Source: UBA1494_A sp963973975
Lineage (GTDB): Bacteria; Bacteroidota; Bacteroidia; Flavobacteriales_E; Vicingaceae
Reading direction: 5' to 3'
Assembly (NCBI GenBank): GCA_963973975.1
Contig: CAXBCF010000006.1
Coordinates: forward strand, 1 to 64,000
DNA length: 64,000 bases
This document shows, one piece after another, positions 8,841-17,593 of this stretch. Under the pieces are notes generated by a model. The model ran no database searches, had not been told where the DNA came from, and saw nothing but the letters and a program-made list of their open reading frames with translations. Both the position numbers and the translations under genes were made by a program. Position 1 is the stretch's first letter, and the number at the start of each line of letters is the position of its first letter.

Positions 8841-9626
8841 ATGAACTTTGAACTCCCTTTTCTCCCTGAAAGAACAATTTCTCCTAGAAATAACGGGTTA
8901 ACCATGATGATGGACAAAGGATTGAGCTGGCGTCAGGCAGAAAATTTTGTCGACTCCTGCGCTCAATTTGCCGACATCGTAAAACTCGGTTTTGGAACCT
9001 CTTATTTAACCAATGATTTTCAACGAAAACTAGATATTTATCATGCAGCAGGCTTACGTTGCTACTTAGGTGGTACCTTATTCGAAGCATTTCTTATTCG
9101 GGGAATGTTTGATGATTACCGAAAATTGCTCGATAAGTATAAAATTGGAATGGCAGAGGTTTCTGATGGTTCTATTGTTTTAAACCACGAATTAAAATGC
9201 AAATACATTGCCGATTTAGCTAAAGACTTTACCGTTTTATCAGAAGTTGGCTCCAAAGAAGAAGGTATTTTAATCAGTCCGAATAAGTGGATTAATATGA
9301 TGTCTGCCGAATTAGCTGCTGGTTCGTGGAAAGTTATTGCGGAAGCAAGAGAAAGTGGTACAGTTGGAATTTACCGTCCAAATGGAACCGCTCATGTTGC
9401 CTTGGTAAATAAAATCATCTCCAAAGTAACGATGGAAAATATTTTATGGGAAGCACCTTTAAAAGCACAGCAAGTTTGGTTCATCAAACAGTTTGGTGCA
9501 AATGTTAATTTGGGCAACATCGGTCATGAAGAAGTAATTCCATTAGAAACCCTCAGAATTGGATTAAGAGGAGACACTTTTCATGACTTTTTACCTGAAG
9601 AATTGTATAGAAAAGAATTGATATGA
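8841..9626 (+). CDS. comA: Phosphosulfolactate synthase (ComA family)
   Basis: 261 residues matching the ComA TIM-barrel family. Features include an N-terminal PR(N)xGLTMMMDKG-like strand, VKLGFGTSYL near residue 50, a GGTLFEAF loop near 75, EVSDGSI near 105, SEVGSKEE near 135 and the EARESG motif near 172. ComA adds sulfite to phosphoenolpyruvate to make (R)-phospho-3-sulfolactate, the first step of the methanogen coenzyme M pathway. Homologues occur in bacteria where no coenzyme M is made. Here it overlaps a rhodanese gene (ATGA, 4 bases), which could supply or handle sulfur. The bacterial role is not settled; see the sulfonate finding. Confidence 0.85.
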   Translation: MNFELPFLPERTISPRNNGLTMMMDKGLSWRQAENFVDSCAQFADIVKLGFGTSYLTNDFQRKLDIYHAAGLRCYLGGTLFEAFLIRGMFDDYRKLLDKYKIGMAEVSDGSIVLNHELKCKYIADLAKDFTVLSEVGSKEEGILISPNKWINMMSAELAAGSWKVIAEARESGTVGIYRPNGTAHVALVNKIISKVTMENILWEAPLKAQQVWFIKQFGANVNLGNIGHEEVIPLETLRIGLRGDTFHDFLPEELYRKELI

Positions 9627-9937
9627 GTGTTATCCATTTAGTTCCAAAAGATTTTATAAATCAATTAGCTAGCTCGCCGAATCATGTGCTAATTGATGTA
9701 AGAGAAGATCACGAATACGAGGATTTCAACCTTGGTGGAATCAATATTCCAATGGGAGATTTATTGAGCCGAATAGATGAAGTAAAAGACTATCAAAACC
9801 TATTTCTTTGCTGTAAAAGTGGTAAACGCTCTCAAGCGATTGCTTTTCATCTTAAAAATAAAATGAAAGATAAAGCTGTTTATTCCCTAGACGGTGGATT
9901 GGAAGCATATCAAAAAACAATCAATGTCTCTGTTTAA
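9623..9937 (+). CDS. Single-domain rhodanese-like sulfurtransferase
   Basis: 104 residues forming one rhodanese domain: LIDVREDHEYEDFNLGGINIPMG at residues 23-45, and the active-site loop CKSGKRS with catalytic C64 and R69. A second cysteine sits just before it (C63). The six-residue loop fits single-domain sulfurtransferases of the GlpE/PspE type that move sulfane sulfur between thiols or release sulfite/thiosulfate products. Translational coupling to comA on one side (4-base overlap) and the PopT gene on the other (14-base overlap) suggests co-regulation. Confidence 0.88.
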   Translation: MSVIHLVPKDFINQLASSPNHVLIDVREDHEYEDFNLGGINIPMGDLLSRIDEVKDYQNLFLCCKSGKRSQAIAFHLKNKMKDKAVYSLDGGLEAYQKTINVSV

Positions 9938-10850
9938 GAAGTCCTCACTCATTATCGCTCTAAAAGGAATGGCGATGGGTGCTGCAGATATTGTTCCCGG
10001 AGTCTCCGGTGGAACAATTGCATTAATTACAGGTATTTACGAAGAATTTATCAATGCTCTGAAATCTTTTACTAGCGTATTTGGTGTTTTAAAAAGCGAA
10101 GGAATAAAAGCAGCCTGGAAACACATCAATGGCAATTTCTTACTCGCTCTGTTCACTGGAATAGTGATCAGTTTGCTTTCTTTAGTTCAATTTATCAAAT
10201 ACGCCTTAGTTGAGCATCCCATTTTATTATGGTCATTTTTCTTCGGTTTAATTGCAGCATCTTGCTATTTTGTTAGCAAAGAGGTTACAAAATGGACTAT
10301 TTCCAACATTCTCGCATTAATAGTGGGTACAGTGCTTATTTACTTCATCACAACTGTAAGTCCCGCTGAAACAAGTACAGAATTATGGTTTGTATTTCTT
10401 TCGGGAATGATTGCCATTTGCGCAATGATTTTACCGGGAATTTCTGGAGCATTTATTTTGGTGCTATTTGGGAAATATGCCTACATTATTGAAGCTATCA
10501 GCAATTTCCAAATTGATGTTATTGCAACTTTCGGATTGGGTTGTATCGTTGGGCTTTTAAGTTTCAGTCATCTATTGTCATTAATGTTAAGAAAGTATTA
10601 CAATTTTACCATCGCTATTTTGACAGGTTTTATGATTGGTTCATTGAATAAAATTTGGCCTTGGAAAAATACTTTAGAATGGGGATTAGATCGTCATGGA
10701 GAGCAAATTCCTGTTCACCAAGAAAATGTACTACCATCCGATTTAGCAGTTGGTGAAAGTCAATTATTTCTCTCAATAAGCTTTATGGTTTTGGGTCTTG
10801 CAATACTTATTGTGATGGAAAAATTAGCTCAACGAAAAACAACAGCTTAA
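9924..10850 (+). CDS. popT: PopT-type undecaprenyl-phosphate transporter (DUF368)
   Basis: 308-residue polytopic membrane protein with about eight hydrophobic segments. It has the twin family motifs AADIVPGVSGGT (residues about 21-32) and ILPGISGAFILVLFGKY (about 173-189), an inverted-repeat pattern typical of DUF368. Family members called PopT move the C55-P lipid carrier back to the inner leaflet for reuse in peptidoglycan and wall-polymer synthesis. I start at ATG 9924; an in-frame GTG at 9894 would add ten hydrophilic residues inside the rhodanese gene. It is followed by aroE with a TAATG overlap. Confidence 0.85.
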   Translation: MSLFKKSSLIIALKGMAMGAADIVPGVSGGTIALITGIYEEFINALKSFTSVFGVLKSEGIKAAWKHINGNFLLALFTGIVISLLSLVQFIKYALVEHPILLWSFFFGLIAASCYFVSKEVTKWTISNILALIVGTVLIYFITTVSPAETSTELWFVFLSGMIAICAMILPGISGAFILVLFGKYAYIIEAISNFQIDVIATFGLGCIVGLLSFSHLLSLMLRKYYNFTIAILTGFMIGSLNKIWPWKNTLEWGLDRHGEQIPVHQENVLPSDLAVGESQLFLSISFMVLGLAILIVMEKLAQRKTTA

Positions 10851-11599
10851 TGCGACGTTTCGGACTAATTGGCAAGCCTTTAACGCATTCATTTTCAAAA
10901 GAATTTTTTAGCAAAAAGTTTTTAACTCAGCAAATTTCTGATGCTGAATACGGCTTATTTCCACTAAAATCAATCGATGAACTTCCAGAACTTATTGAAA
11001 CAAATCAAGCGCTAATTGGCTTAAATGTGACCATTCCATTTAAGGAGTCGGTGATTCCCTTTTTAGATGAGCTAGACCCTGTTGCAGCAGAAGTTGGAGC
11101 GGTTAATACCATAAAAATTACAAGAACAAAGGAAGGCGTTCACTTAAAAGGGTTTAATACCGATATGATTGGATTTAAAGAAGCTATTAAACCTTTTTTG
11201 GGAATTGAGCACAACCGCGCGTTGATTTTTGGAACTGGAGGAGCTGCGAAAGCTGTGGCTTACGTGTTAAAGCAATTCAATCTTTCTTATTTCTTTGTTA
11301 GTAGAACTATCCAAAATTCAAATACCATATCTTACAAGGAAATTGATGCAGAAGCAATTAAAAGCTTTCGTCTATTAATCAATACTACTCCGCTTGGAAC
11401 TTTTCCAAATGTAGCAGATATGATTCCAATTTCTTTGGAGGGAATAAGTGAAAAACATTTAGTGATTGATTTGATTTACAACCCCTCTGAGACCAAGCTT
11501 CTAAGCTTAGCAAAACAAGAAAAAGCAAACACCCTTAATGGACTATCCATGTTGCAATTTCAAGCTGAAGCCTCATGGAGAATTTGGAATGAGAATTAG
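10850..11599 (+). CDS. aroE: Shikimate dehydrogenase AroE
   Basis: 249 residues. The N-terminal substrate domain begins FGLIGKPLTHSFSKEFF (shikimate-binding serines) and contains NVTIPFKE with the catalytic lysine near 65. NTD near 102 gives the partner aspartate, and IFGTGGAAKAV near 124 is the NADP-binding glycine loop. It reduces 3-dehydroshikimate to shikimate in aromatic amino-acid synthesis. It is the last gene of the TPR-comA-rhodanese-popT operon (start overlaps the previous stop by one base) and meets the convergent efflux adaptor gene after one base. Confidence 0.93.
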   Translation: MRRFGLIGKPLTHSFSKEFFSKKFLTQQISDAEYGLFPLKSIDELPELIETNQALIGLNVTIPFKESVIPFLDELDPVAAEVGAVNTIKITRTKEGVHLKGFNTDMIGFKEAIKPFLGIEHNRALIFGTGGAAKAVAYVLKQFNLSYFFVSRTIQNSNTISYKEIDAEAIKSFRLLINTTPLGTFPNVADMIPISLEGISEKHLVIDLIYNPSETKLLSLAKQEKANTLNGLSMLQFQAEASWRIWNEN

Positions 11600-11600
11600 T

Positions 11601-12743
11601 CTACTCTTCTGCTTCCACGCCCACCAAGTGATAAGCACCAATTAGGAATTTCGCACTTGTATCTTGTTCAATCCCATCAAAATGTAAAAACTCACTTTCT
11701 TCAGAGAACTCACTTAAATCAACCTTTTTAAAATGATACACACTGTCTTTCAACTCCACTAATTTTAATAAAAAGTTTTCTTCATTCGTTTTTATAACAG
11801 CTGAATTTTTTACACCCCATTGCTCATCTTCTTTTAAGATAATGATCGCCTCAATAAACATTCCAACTGCAAAATGAGCTTCCACATCCTCTAAATGTCC
11901 GTGAATATTGGCAGTTCGGTTAATTTCATCTATGGTATTTCCAATTAAAAAAACATTGCCATTATAAGTTTCTCCAGATGTTTCAGGAAGCTTAAAGCGA
12001 ATTTTTTGTCCAATTTCTAACTTCACTAAATCCTTTTCAAATACTTTTAATTCCAAATGCAAATGATCGGTATCGATAATTTCTAAAATTGGTTTCGCAG
12101 CATCAACATACGTTCCTTGATTCACATTTACTTTTGAAATAACACCACTAATAGGAGCATAAATTGCAACTCTAGAAATCACCTCTCCTTTTAAAACCCT
12201 TACCAAGTCAATGTTCAACATTCTCAATTTTTCTGTTAACCCACTCTTTTGAGCTTTCGCTTGCATGTATTCACTTTCCACTTGTTTCAATTGCTTCAAA
12301 GAGTTAATATTTTCTTTATTAAGGGTTTTTTGACGCTCATATTCAGATAGAAGGTAACTCTCCTTGGCTGATGCTTCCAAAAACTGCTGTTGCAAACTCA
12401 CAAACTCAGGATTTTCAATAACAATTAATTCTTGTCCTTTTTTAACATGATCGCCGATTAAAAAGGGAGTTTTTCGAATAAATCCACCCATCATTGCACT
12501 AACTACAGCTCTATTTTCCGGTGGAACATCGATCATTCCAGTGCAAAATATCTTTGTTTCACGATTATATTTTTCGGGACTTATAAATCCCAAATCATTG
12601 CTTTCAAAAACGTTTTGCTGAATAAAAATATCCTCTTGATTCAGATTAAAACTTTCCGATGATTCCGTTTCCTGAATGTCAGATTGACAAGCAGTTGTAA
12701 AAACGAATGCTACAAAAATGGTATATAGTATATGTTGTTTCAT
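11601..12743 (-). CDS. Periplasmic adaptor (membrane-fusion) lipoprotein of heavy-metal RND efflux
   Basis: 380 residues. The signal has lipobox TTAC (Cys19), so it is lipid-anchored. It has a barrel-sandwich half VSAMMGGFIRKTPFLIGDHVKKG near 83-105, a helical hairpin of about 80 residues (EASAKESYLLSEYERQK onward), the second lipoyl half GVISKVNVNQGTY near 200 and beta-barrel strands after 230. This is the CusB/CzcB type. It lies 5 bases downstream of the RND-channel fusion gene on the same strand, so it should bridge that pump to the outer membrane. Confidence 0.9.
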   Translation of the reverse strand: MKQHILYTIFVAFVFTTACQSDIQETESSESFNLNQEDIFIQQNVFESNDLGFISPEKYNRETKIFCTGMIDVPPENRAVVSAMMGGFIRKTPFLIGDHVKKGQELIVIENPEFVSLQQQFLEASAKESYLLSEYERQKTLNKENINSLKQLKQVESEYMQAKAQKSGLTEKLRMLNIDLVRVLKGEVISRVAIYAPISGVISKVNVNQGTYVDAAKPILEIIDTDHLHLELKVFEKDLVKLEIGQKIRFKLPETSGETYNGNVFLIGNTIDEINRTANIHGHLEDVEAHFAVGMFIEAIIILKEDEQWGVKNSAVIKTNEENFLLKLVELKDSVYHFKKVDLSEFSEESEFLHFDGIEQDTSAKFLIGAYHLVGVEAEE

Positions 12744-12748
12744 GTTTT

Positions 12749-15700
12749 CTATAGTGTTAAATGATTGATTTGAATCACAACCTGGTTGTATGAATTTAAA
12801 TTCTCTAGGTAGTTCAATTTAATTGATGTGGCATTCTCCAAACTTTGTATGTATTGAAAAAAGTCAATTTCCCCTTCTTGGTAACTTCGAGTCGCTGTTT
12901 TAATGATTTGTTCCGATAAAAGCTCCCCATTTCCTTCGTAATAAGTCAATGCTTCTCGAAACTTCTCCAACCTACTAATTAAAGAATTGTACTGGCTTCT
13001 CATTTGTAGTTTATAATCTCTAGCCCTTTCTGAAATGATGTTTTGCTCCAATTTAGCTGCTTTAATTTTAGAAGCTTGACCACCAAATAAGATGGGAATT
13101 TTTAACCCGATTTGATAACCAATTAATTGCTCATCTATGCCTGAATTAGTTCCTTGAAAATAATCCAAACTAATATCTGGCAATAATTGCTGTCGACTGA
13201 AACGAGTAGCCAACTCACTTCTTTTCAATTGATTTTCGTATAAATTTAAAACCGGACTTTCCTGAATGGATTCAATGTTGAGTTCAATTTTAGCTAATTC
13301 TACTGAAGCAAGTTCAAATACCTCGTCAGTCTGAACAATTGATTTCAAGCGTTCCATAGAAGTAATTATGTCTTGCTGTGCTTGTAAATAAGCCACACTC
13401 ATCTGTTGCTGCTTTGATTCGGCAGTAATTTTTTCTAAATAATTGCTCTCCCCCAACTCATGCCTTCGTTTTGCAGCTTGAGAAAACTGCTTGTACAAAC
13501 TATCTAAATAAGCATAAATGGTAGCTTTTTCCATTTCGTAAATCACTTGCTGGTAACTCGCTTGCAGTTCCTTTTCAATTTGTAGTTTTTTCACTTCAAA
13601 AAAACCTGTTTGAACTTGTAATTCAGCTTCTTTTAGTTTTTTATCGGCAAAATAAACCGTTGGAAAAAGAAAGTCTTGTTGAATACCAAATTTGTAGTTA
13701 GGTTGATTATTAAAAGCAAGATCATTTTCATCATAGCTGTAATAAATGGAGCTTTTATTAAAATCAAATGCACTTTTTATCAACGCCTTTGACTGATCCA
13801 CTTGGTAAGAAGCTGCTTTTAAAACAGCGTTGTTTTCATAAGCTAGATTTCTCAACTCTTCGTAAGATTTAATTTCTTGAGCACTCAACCCTGAAGAACT
13901 AATCATTAATAATAAAAAGAGAATAGAAACAAACTTGCCTTTTCCAATGCTTGATGAATTTGAAGTAGAAGAATTGAACATACTATACAAAACAGGTAAA
14001 ACTAACAAGGTGAGTAATGTAGCAGAAATTAAGCCCCCAATAACCACGGTTGCAAGTGGTCGTTGAACTTCTGCGCCCACATTTTCAGAAATGGCCATAG
14101 GGAGAAAACCCAAAGCTGCTGCAGATGCGGTTAACAATACCGCCCTTAATCGATCTTTGGCTCCGTTAACAATCAATTGATCACCTGAAATACTACTTGT
14201 TCTATTAAGTTCTTTAAAATGTTCAATAAGTACAATTCCATTCAACACAGCAATTCCAAATAGTGCAATAAACCCTACTCCAGCTGATATACTAAAAGGT
14301 AAATCCCTTAAGTAAAGTAAAATAACTCCTCCCACCGCTGAAAGTGGAATAGCAGAATAAATCAGCAAAGCATCTCTAAAGGATTTAAAAGCAAAATACA
14401 AGAGAATAAAAATTAATATCAGCGCGACAGGAACAGCAATTGTTAACCTCGCTTTCGCCGATTGGAGATTTTCAAACTGTCCACCATAAGTAATGGAATA
14501 ACCATAAGGAAGTTCAAGTTTTTTATCGAGGATCAAACGAACATCATCTACCACCGATTGTAAATCTCTTTCTCGCACATTAATTCCAACCACAATTCTT
14601 CTTTTGGTATCGTCTCTAGAGATTTTAGCTGCTCCTTTTTGAATTTTAATTTCGGCCAATTCCATTAAAGGGATTTTTCCTCCATTTGGTAAATCAATGT
14701 AGAAGTTTCGCAAGTCATCAATTCCCTGTCTCCCCGACTCCTCCATGCGAACAACTAAATCGAAACGCTTCTCACCTTCAAAAACATTCCCCACTATTTT
14801 ACCGGCAAAGGCCATGCTCATCACTTCATTCAAATCGGCAATATTCAATCCATAGCGCGCAATTTTTTCACGTTGGTAATTCACCGTCATCTGTGGCAAA
14901 CCAACTGTTTTCTCCACAACAATATCAGCAGCCCCTTCAACTCCTTCAATCAAACTTTTAATTTCATTAGCTTTTTGAGCTAAAATCTCAAGATCTTCTC
15001 CAAAAAGTTTGATGGCAACATCTGCCCTCACACCAGTAATCAATTCATTAAAACGCATTTCAATGGGTTGAGTAAACTCTAACTCAATGCCCAAAATGGC
15101 TAATTTTTCTTTGAATAATTCAGCCAATTCATCTTTAGAACTAGCAGAGGTCCAAGAATCTTTATCATTTAGTGTTATCATTACATCACTTTCTTCCATA
15201 GACATTGGGTCGGTGGGAACTTCAGCTGCACCAATTCTTGTTACTACTTGTTTTACTTCAGGGAAATTATCAATTAAAATCTGCTCAATTTTAGTTGTCA
15301 TTTTAATGGTCTCTTCCAATGAAGTTCCTGTCTTTAAAACAGGTTGAATCACAAAATCACCTTCATCTAACGTTGGTACAAACTCTCCTCCCATTCGATT
15401 GAATAATCCTACTGCACCAATTAAAAGTATAATCGAAGCTGTTAGTACTATTTTCTTATGCTTTAGTGCCCACCAAATTGCAGGTTCATAAATTCGATTT
15501 AAAAAGGACATGATTCGGTGTGAACTGTTCCGTTTATTTTCTTTTGTTGATTTTAAAAAAATTGAAGCAGCAACAGGTACATAAGTTAAACAGAGTAACA
15601 TTGCACCAATCAATGCAAAACTAAAGGTAAGCGCCATGGGTTGAAACATTTTACCTTCAACTCCTTGCAATGAAAAAATAGGAATGAAAACTATAAGGAT

Positions 15701-17077
15701 TATCAACTGACCAAAAATAGCTGAATTCATCATTTTAGATGACGCGTTTTCGCTTATGGTTTCCTTCAATTTCAATTGCTCAGTCTTTGACAGATTCTTA
15801 AAATCCTTATTTCTAATTGTTAATTGAAAGGCTACATATTCAACTATAATCACTGCACCATCAATGATAATTCCAAAATCAATGGCTCCCAAGCTCATTA
15901 AATTGGCATCCACTCCAAAAAGATACATCATTGAAAGTGCAAATAGTAAAGAAAGTGGAATGATTGATGCTACAAGTAGTCCTGAACGAAGATTTCCCAG
16001 TAATAAAACCACAATAAAAATTACAATCAAGCAACCTAAAATCAAGTTTTCACTAATAGTAAATGTTGTTTTGGAAATTAATTCACTTCTATCTAAAAAG
16101 CCATTGATAATTATTCCCTCAGGTAGGTTTTTTGATATCTCTTCAATCCGATGTTTTACATCTTCTATGACATTCTTAGAATTTGCTCCCTTTAACATCA
16201 TTACTTGTCCCAACACTTTTTCACCTTCAGCATTTGCAGTGATTGCCCCAAAGCGATTGGCATGTCCAAAACCAACACTTGCAATGTCTTTTATATAAAT
16301 CGGAATACCATCTCTGTTTTCTACAACAACTTGCTCCAGCTCTTCCAAAGAACTGATCAGTCCTTCGCCGCGAATAAAGTAAGTCTCTTTCCCTTTTTCA
16401 ATGTAAGCACCACCTGAAACGCTGTTGTTTTTTTCAATTGCCGTAAAAACATCCGAAACTCGAATGTTCATGGCATTTAACTTAGCAGAATTGAGTGCCA
16501 CTTCATACTGTTTTAAATAGCCTCCCCAAGTGTTTATTTCCACTACACCAGGAATTCCTGAAAGTTGTCTTCGAACAATCCAGTCTTGAATAGTTCTCAA
16601 ATCCATCACCGAATACTGTCCTTTGTAATCTTCCTCTACATCTAAAATGTATTGATAGATTTCTCCTAAACCAGTGGTGATTGGTCCCATTTCGGGTGTT
16701 CCAAAGTTCTTAGGAATTTTCTCAGATGCTTCTTTAATTTTTTCAGCAATTAATTGACGAGGTAAAAAATTGCCCATCGATTCTTCAAAAACAATGGTGA
16801 CAACGGAAAGTCCAAACTTAGAGACTGATCGAATTTCCTTAACTCCTGGCAAATTCGCCATTTCCAACTCAATCGGATAAGTTATAAATTGCTCAATATC
16901 TTGGGTTGAAAGATTTTGAGAAGTGGTAATAACTTGAACTTGATTATTGGTAATATCAGGAACTGCCCCAATTGATAATTGTGACGTTGAATAAATTCCA
17001 AAACCTATAATAAACAAAGTGATTAACAGAACAATAAATTTGTTCCGAATACTAAAACGAATAATTGATGCTAACAT
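12749..17077 (-). CDS. CzcA/CusA-type heavy-metal RND pump fused to a TolC-like outer-membrane channel
   Basis: 1442 residues. Residues 1-1040 form a full HME-RND transporter with twelve transmembrane segments; GAIDFGIIIDGAVIIVE near 400 carries the proton-relay acidic residues. Porter-domain motifs TDPMSMEESDVMI and FNELITGVRADVAIKL resemble the divalent-cation CzcA/CnrA group more than CusA. After a Ser-rich linker, about residues 1046-1068 form a hydrophobic stretch ending GLSAQE like a cleavable signal peptide. The remaining about 370 residues are a TolC/OEP-type coiled-coil channel. Pump, channel and adaptor are thus encoded in two genes. Such fusions occur elsewhere in Bacteroidota. The substrate ion is not proven; divalent metals such as Zn, Co or Cd are the likeliest. 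Confidence 0.9.
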   Translation of the reverse strand: MLASIIRFSIRNKFIVLLITLFIIGFGIYSTSQLSIGAVPDITNNQVQVITTSQNLSTQDIEQFITYPIELEMANLPGVKEIRSVSKFGLSVVTIVFEESMGNFLPRQLIAEKIKEASEKIPKNFGTPEMGPITTGLGEIYQYILDVEEDYKGQYSVMDLRTIQDWIVRRQLSGIPGVVEINTWGGYLKQYEVALNSAKLNAMNIRVSDVFTAIEKNNSVSGGAYIEKGKETYFIRGEGLISSLEELEQVVVENRDGIPIYIKDIASVGFGHANRFGAITANAEGEKVLGQVMMLKGANSKNVIEDVKHRIEEISKNLPEGIIINGFLDRSELISKTTFTISENLILGCLIVIFIVVLLLGNLRSGLLVASIIPLSLLFALSMMYLFGVDANLMSLGAIDFGIIIDGAVIIVEYVAFQLTIRNKDFKNLSKTEQLKLKETISENASSKMMNSAIFGQLIILIVFIPIFSLQGVEGKMFQPMALTFSFALIGAMLLCLTYVPVAASIFLKSTKENKRNSSHRIMSFLNRIYEPAIWWALKHKKIVLTASIILLIGAVGLFNRMGGEFVPTLDEGDFVIQPVLKTGTSLEETIKMTTKIEQILIDNFPEVKQVVTRIGAAEVPTDPMSMEESDVMITLNDKDSWTSASSKDELAELFKEKLAILGIELEFTQPIEMRFNELITGVRADVAIKLFGEDLEILAQKANEIKSLIEGVEGAADIVVEKTVGLPQMTVNYQREKIARYGLNIADLNEVMSMAFAGKIVGNVFEGEKRFDLVVRMEESGRQGIDDLRNFYIDLPNGGKIPLMELAEIKIQKGAAKISRDDTKRRIVVGINVRERDLQSVVDDVRLILDKKLELPYGYSITYGGQFENLQSAKARLTIAVPVALILIFILLYFAFKSFRDALLIYSAIPLSAVGGVILLYLRDLPFSISAGVGFIALFGIAVLNGIVLIEHFKELNRTSSISGDQLIVNGAKDRLRAVLLTASAAALGFLPMAISENVGAEVQRPLATVVIGGLISATLLTLLVLPVLYSMFNSSTSNSSSIGKGKFVSILFLLLMISSSGLSAQEIKSYEELRNLAYENNAVLKAASYQVDQSKALIKSAFDFNKSSIYYSYDENDLAFNNQPNYKFGIQQDFLFPTVYFADKKLKEAELQVQTGFFEVKKLQIEKELQASYQQVIYEMEKATIYAYLDSLYKQFSQAAKRRHELGESNYLEKITAESKQQQMSVAYLQAQQDIITSMERLKSIVQTDEVFELASVELAKIELNIESIQESPVLNLYENQLKRSELATRFSRQQLLPDISLDYFQGTNSGIDEQLIGYQIGLKIPILFGGQASKIKAAKLEQNIISERARDYKLQMRSQYNSLISRLEKFREALTYYEGNGELLSEQIIKTATRSYQEGEIDFFQYIQSLENATSIKLNYLENLNSYNQVVIQINHLTL

Positions 17078-17112
17078 AATTCAACTTCATATAATTTTTA
17101 ATTAATGAAAAT

Positions 17113-17133
17113 TTCTTTCTCGGTGAGAAAGAA
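17113..17133 (-). promoter_or_regulatory. Intercistronic hairpin between the 129-aa gene and the RND fusion gene
   Basis: Perfect 9-bp stem TTCTTTCTC / GAGAAAGAA with a 3-base loop. On the minus strand it lies 33 bases after the stop of the small gene and 36 bases before the pump ATG, and is followed by ATTTTCATT. It could be a weak terminator, an attenuator or an mRNA-stability element lowering pump expression relative to the small protein. Confidence 0.4.
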
Positions 17134-17165
17134 GATTGAATTGAGTTATACTCTATCCAATCGAA

Positions 17166-17555
17166 TTATGAATACTGTGGTGGTTGGAAAAAATCTTCGA
17201 CTGTAACGAACCGATACAAGTCTGAATAGAAAAAATCTCTGCTAAAATTTTCTTCTAATTCAAAATTTACAGCTTCTGGCTCGTTAGGTAGAATAACAAA
17301 AACAGTTATTCCTGAACAAATTTGTTCGGAAAAGGGAAGTTTTTTGTGTTCTTGGTGATTTGCTTTTTGCTCGTGCTCCTCTTTCTCTTCTCCGTAGTGT
17401 TTAACGAAGAATGCAAACCAATCATCGCCATATTCTTGGGCGTGAAAATTTGCATGTTCCATCAAATCTCCTAGCCTAATAACATCAACAACGTGTATAT
17501 TAATGCTTTGGAAAAATAGAATAATTGAAACAAAGAGTGTACCTAGTCGGAACAT
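17166..17555 (-). CDS. Small His/Glu-rich exported protein heading the metal-efflux operon
   Basis: 129 residues, family not recognised. Residues 1-22 are hydrophobic (FRLGTLFVSIILFFQSINI), like a signal peptide or anchor. The middle (about 33-75) is rich in His, Glu and Lys, with ligand-like motifs MEHANFHAQEYGD and EKEEHEQKANHQEHKK. The tail is acidic and aromatic (ENFSRDFFYSDLYRF). Position directly upstream of the RND pump on the same strand and the His-rich region suggest a periplasmic metal-binding or sensing role; this is inference. Its TACATTTG promoter box ends 5 bases before the ATG, so the mRNA may be leaderless. Confidence 0.75.
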   Translation of the reverse strand: MFRLGTLFVSIILFFQSINIHVVDVIRLGDLMEHANFHAQEYGDDWFAFFVKHYGEEKEEHEQKANHQEHKKLPFSEQICSGITVFVILPNEPEAVNFELEENFSRDFFYSDLYRFVTVEDFFQPPQYS

Positions 17556-17559
17556 GTTT

Positions 17560-17567
17560 CAAATGTA
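17560..17567 (-). promoter_or_regulatory. TAnnTTTG box of the metal-efflux operon
   Basis: Minus-strand TACATTTG, exact consensus. Its last base is separated from the ATG of the 129-residue gene by only four bases, so transcription should start at or within a base or two of the start codon. Confidence 0.6.
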
Positions 17568-17593
17568 AGCAAGAAAATTAAAATTAATTGAGA

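Noticed and set aside
15864..16298. 144-codon plus-strand frame
   Set aside because: Lies antisense within the RND pump coding region; no start signal or domain.
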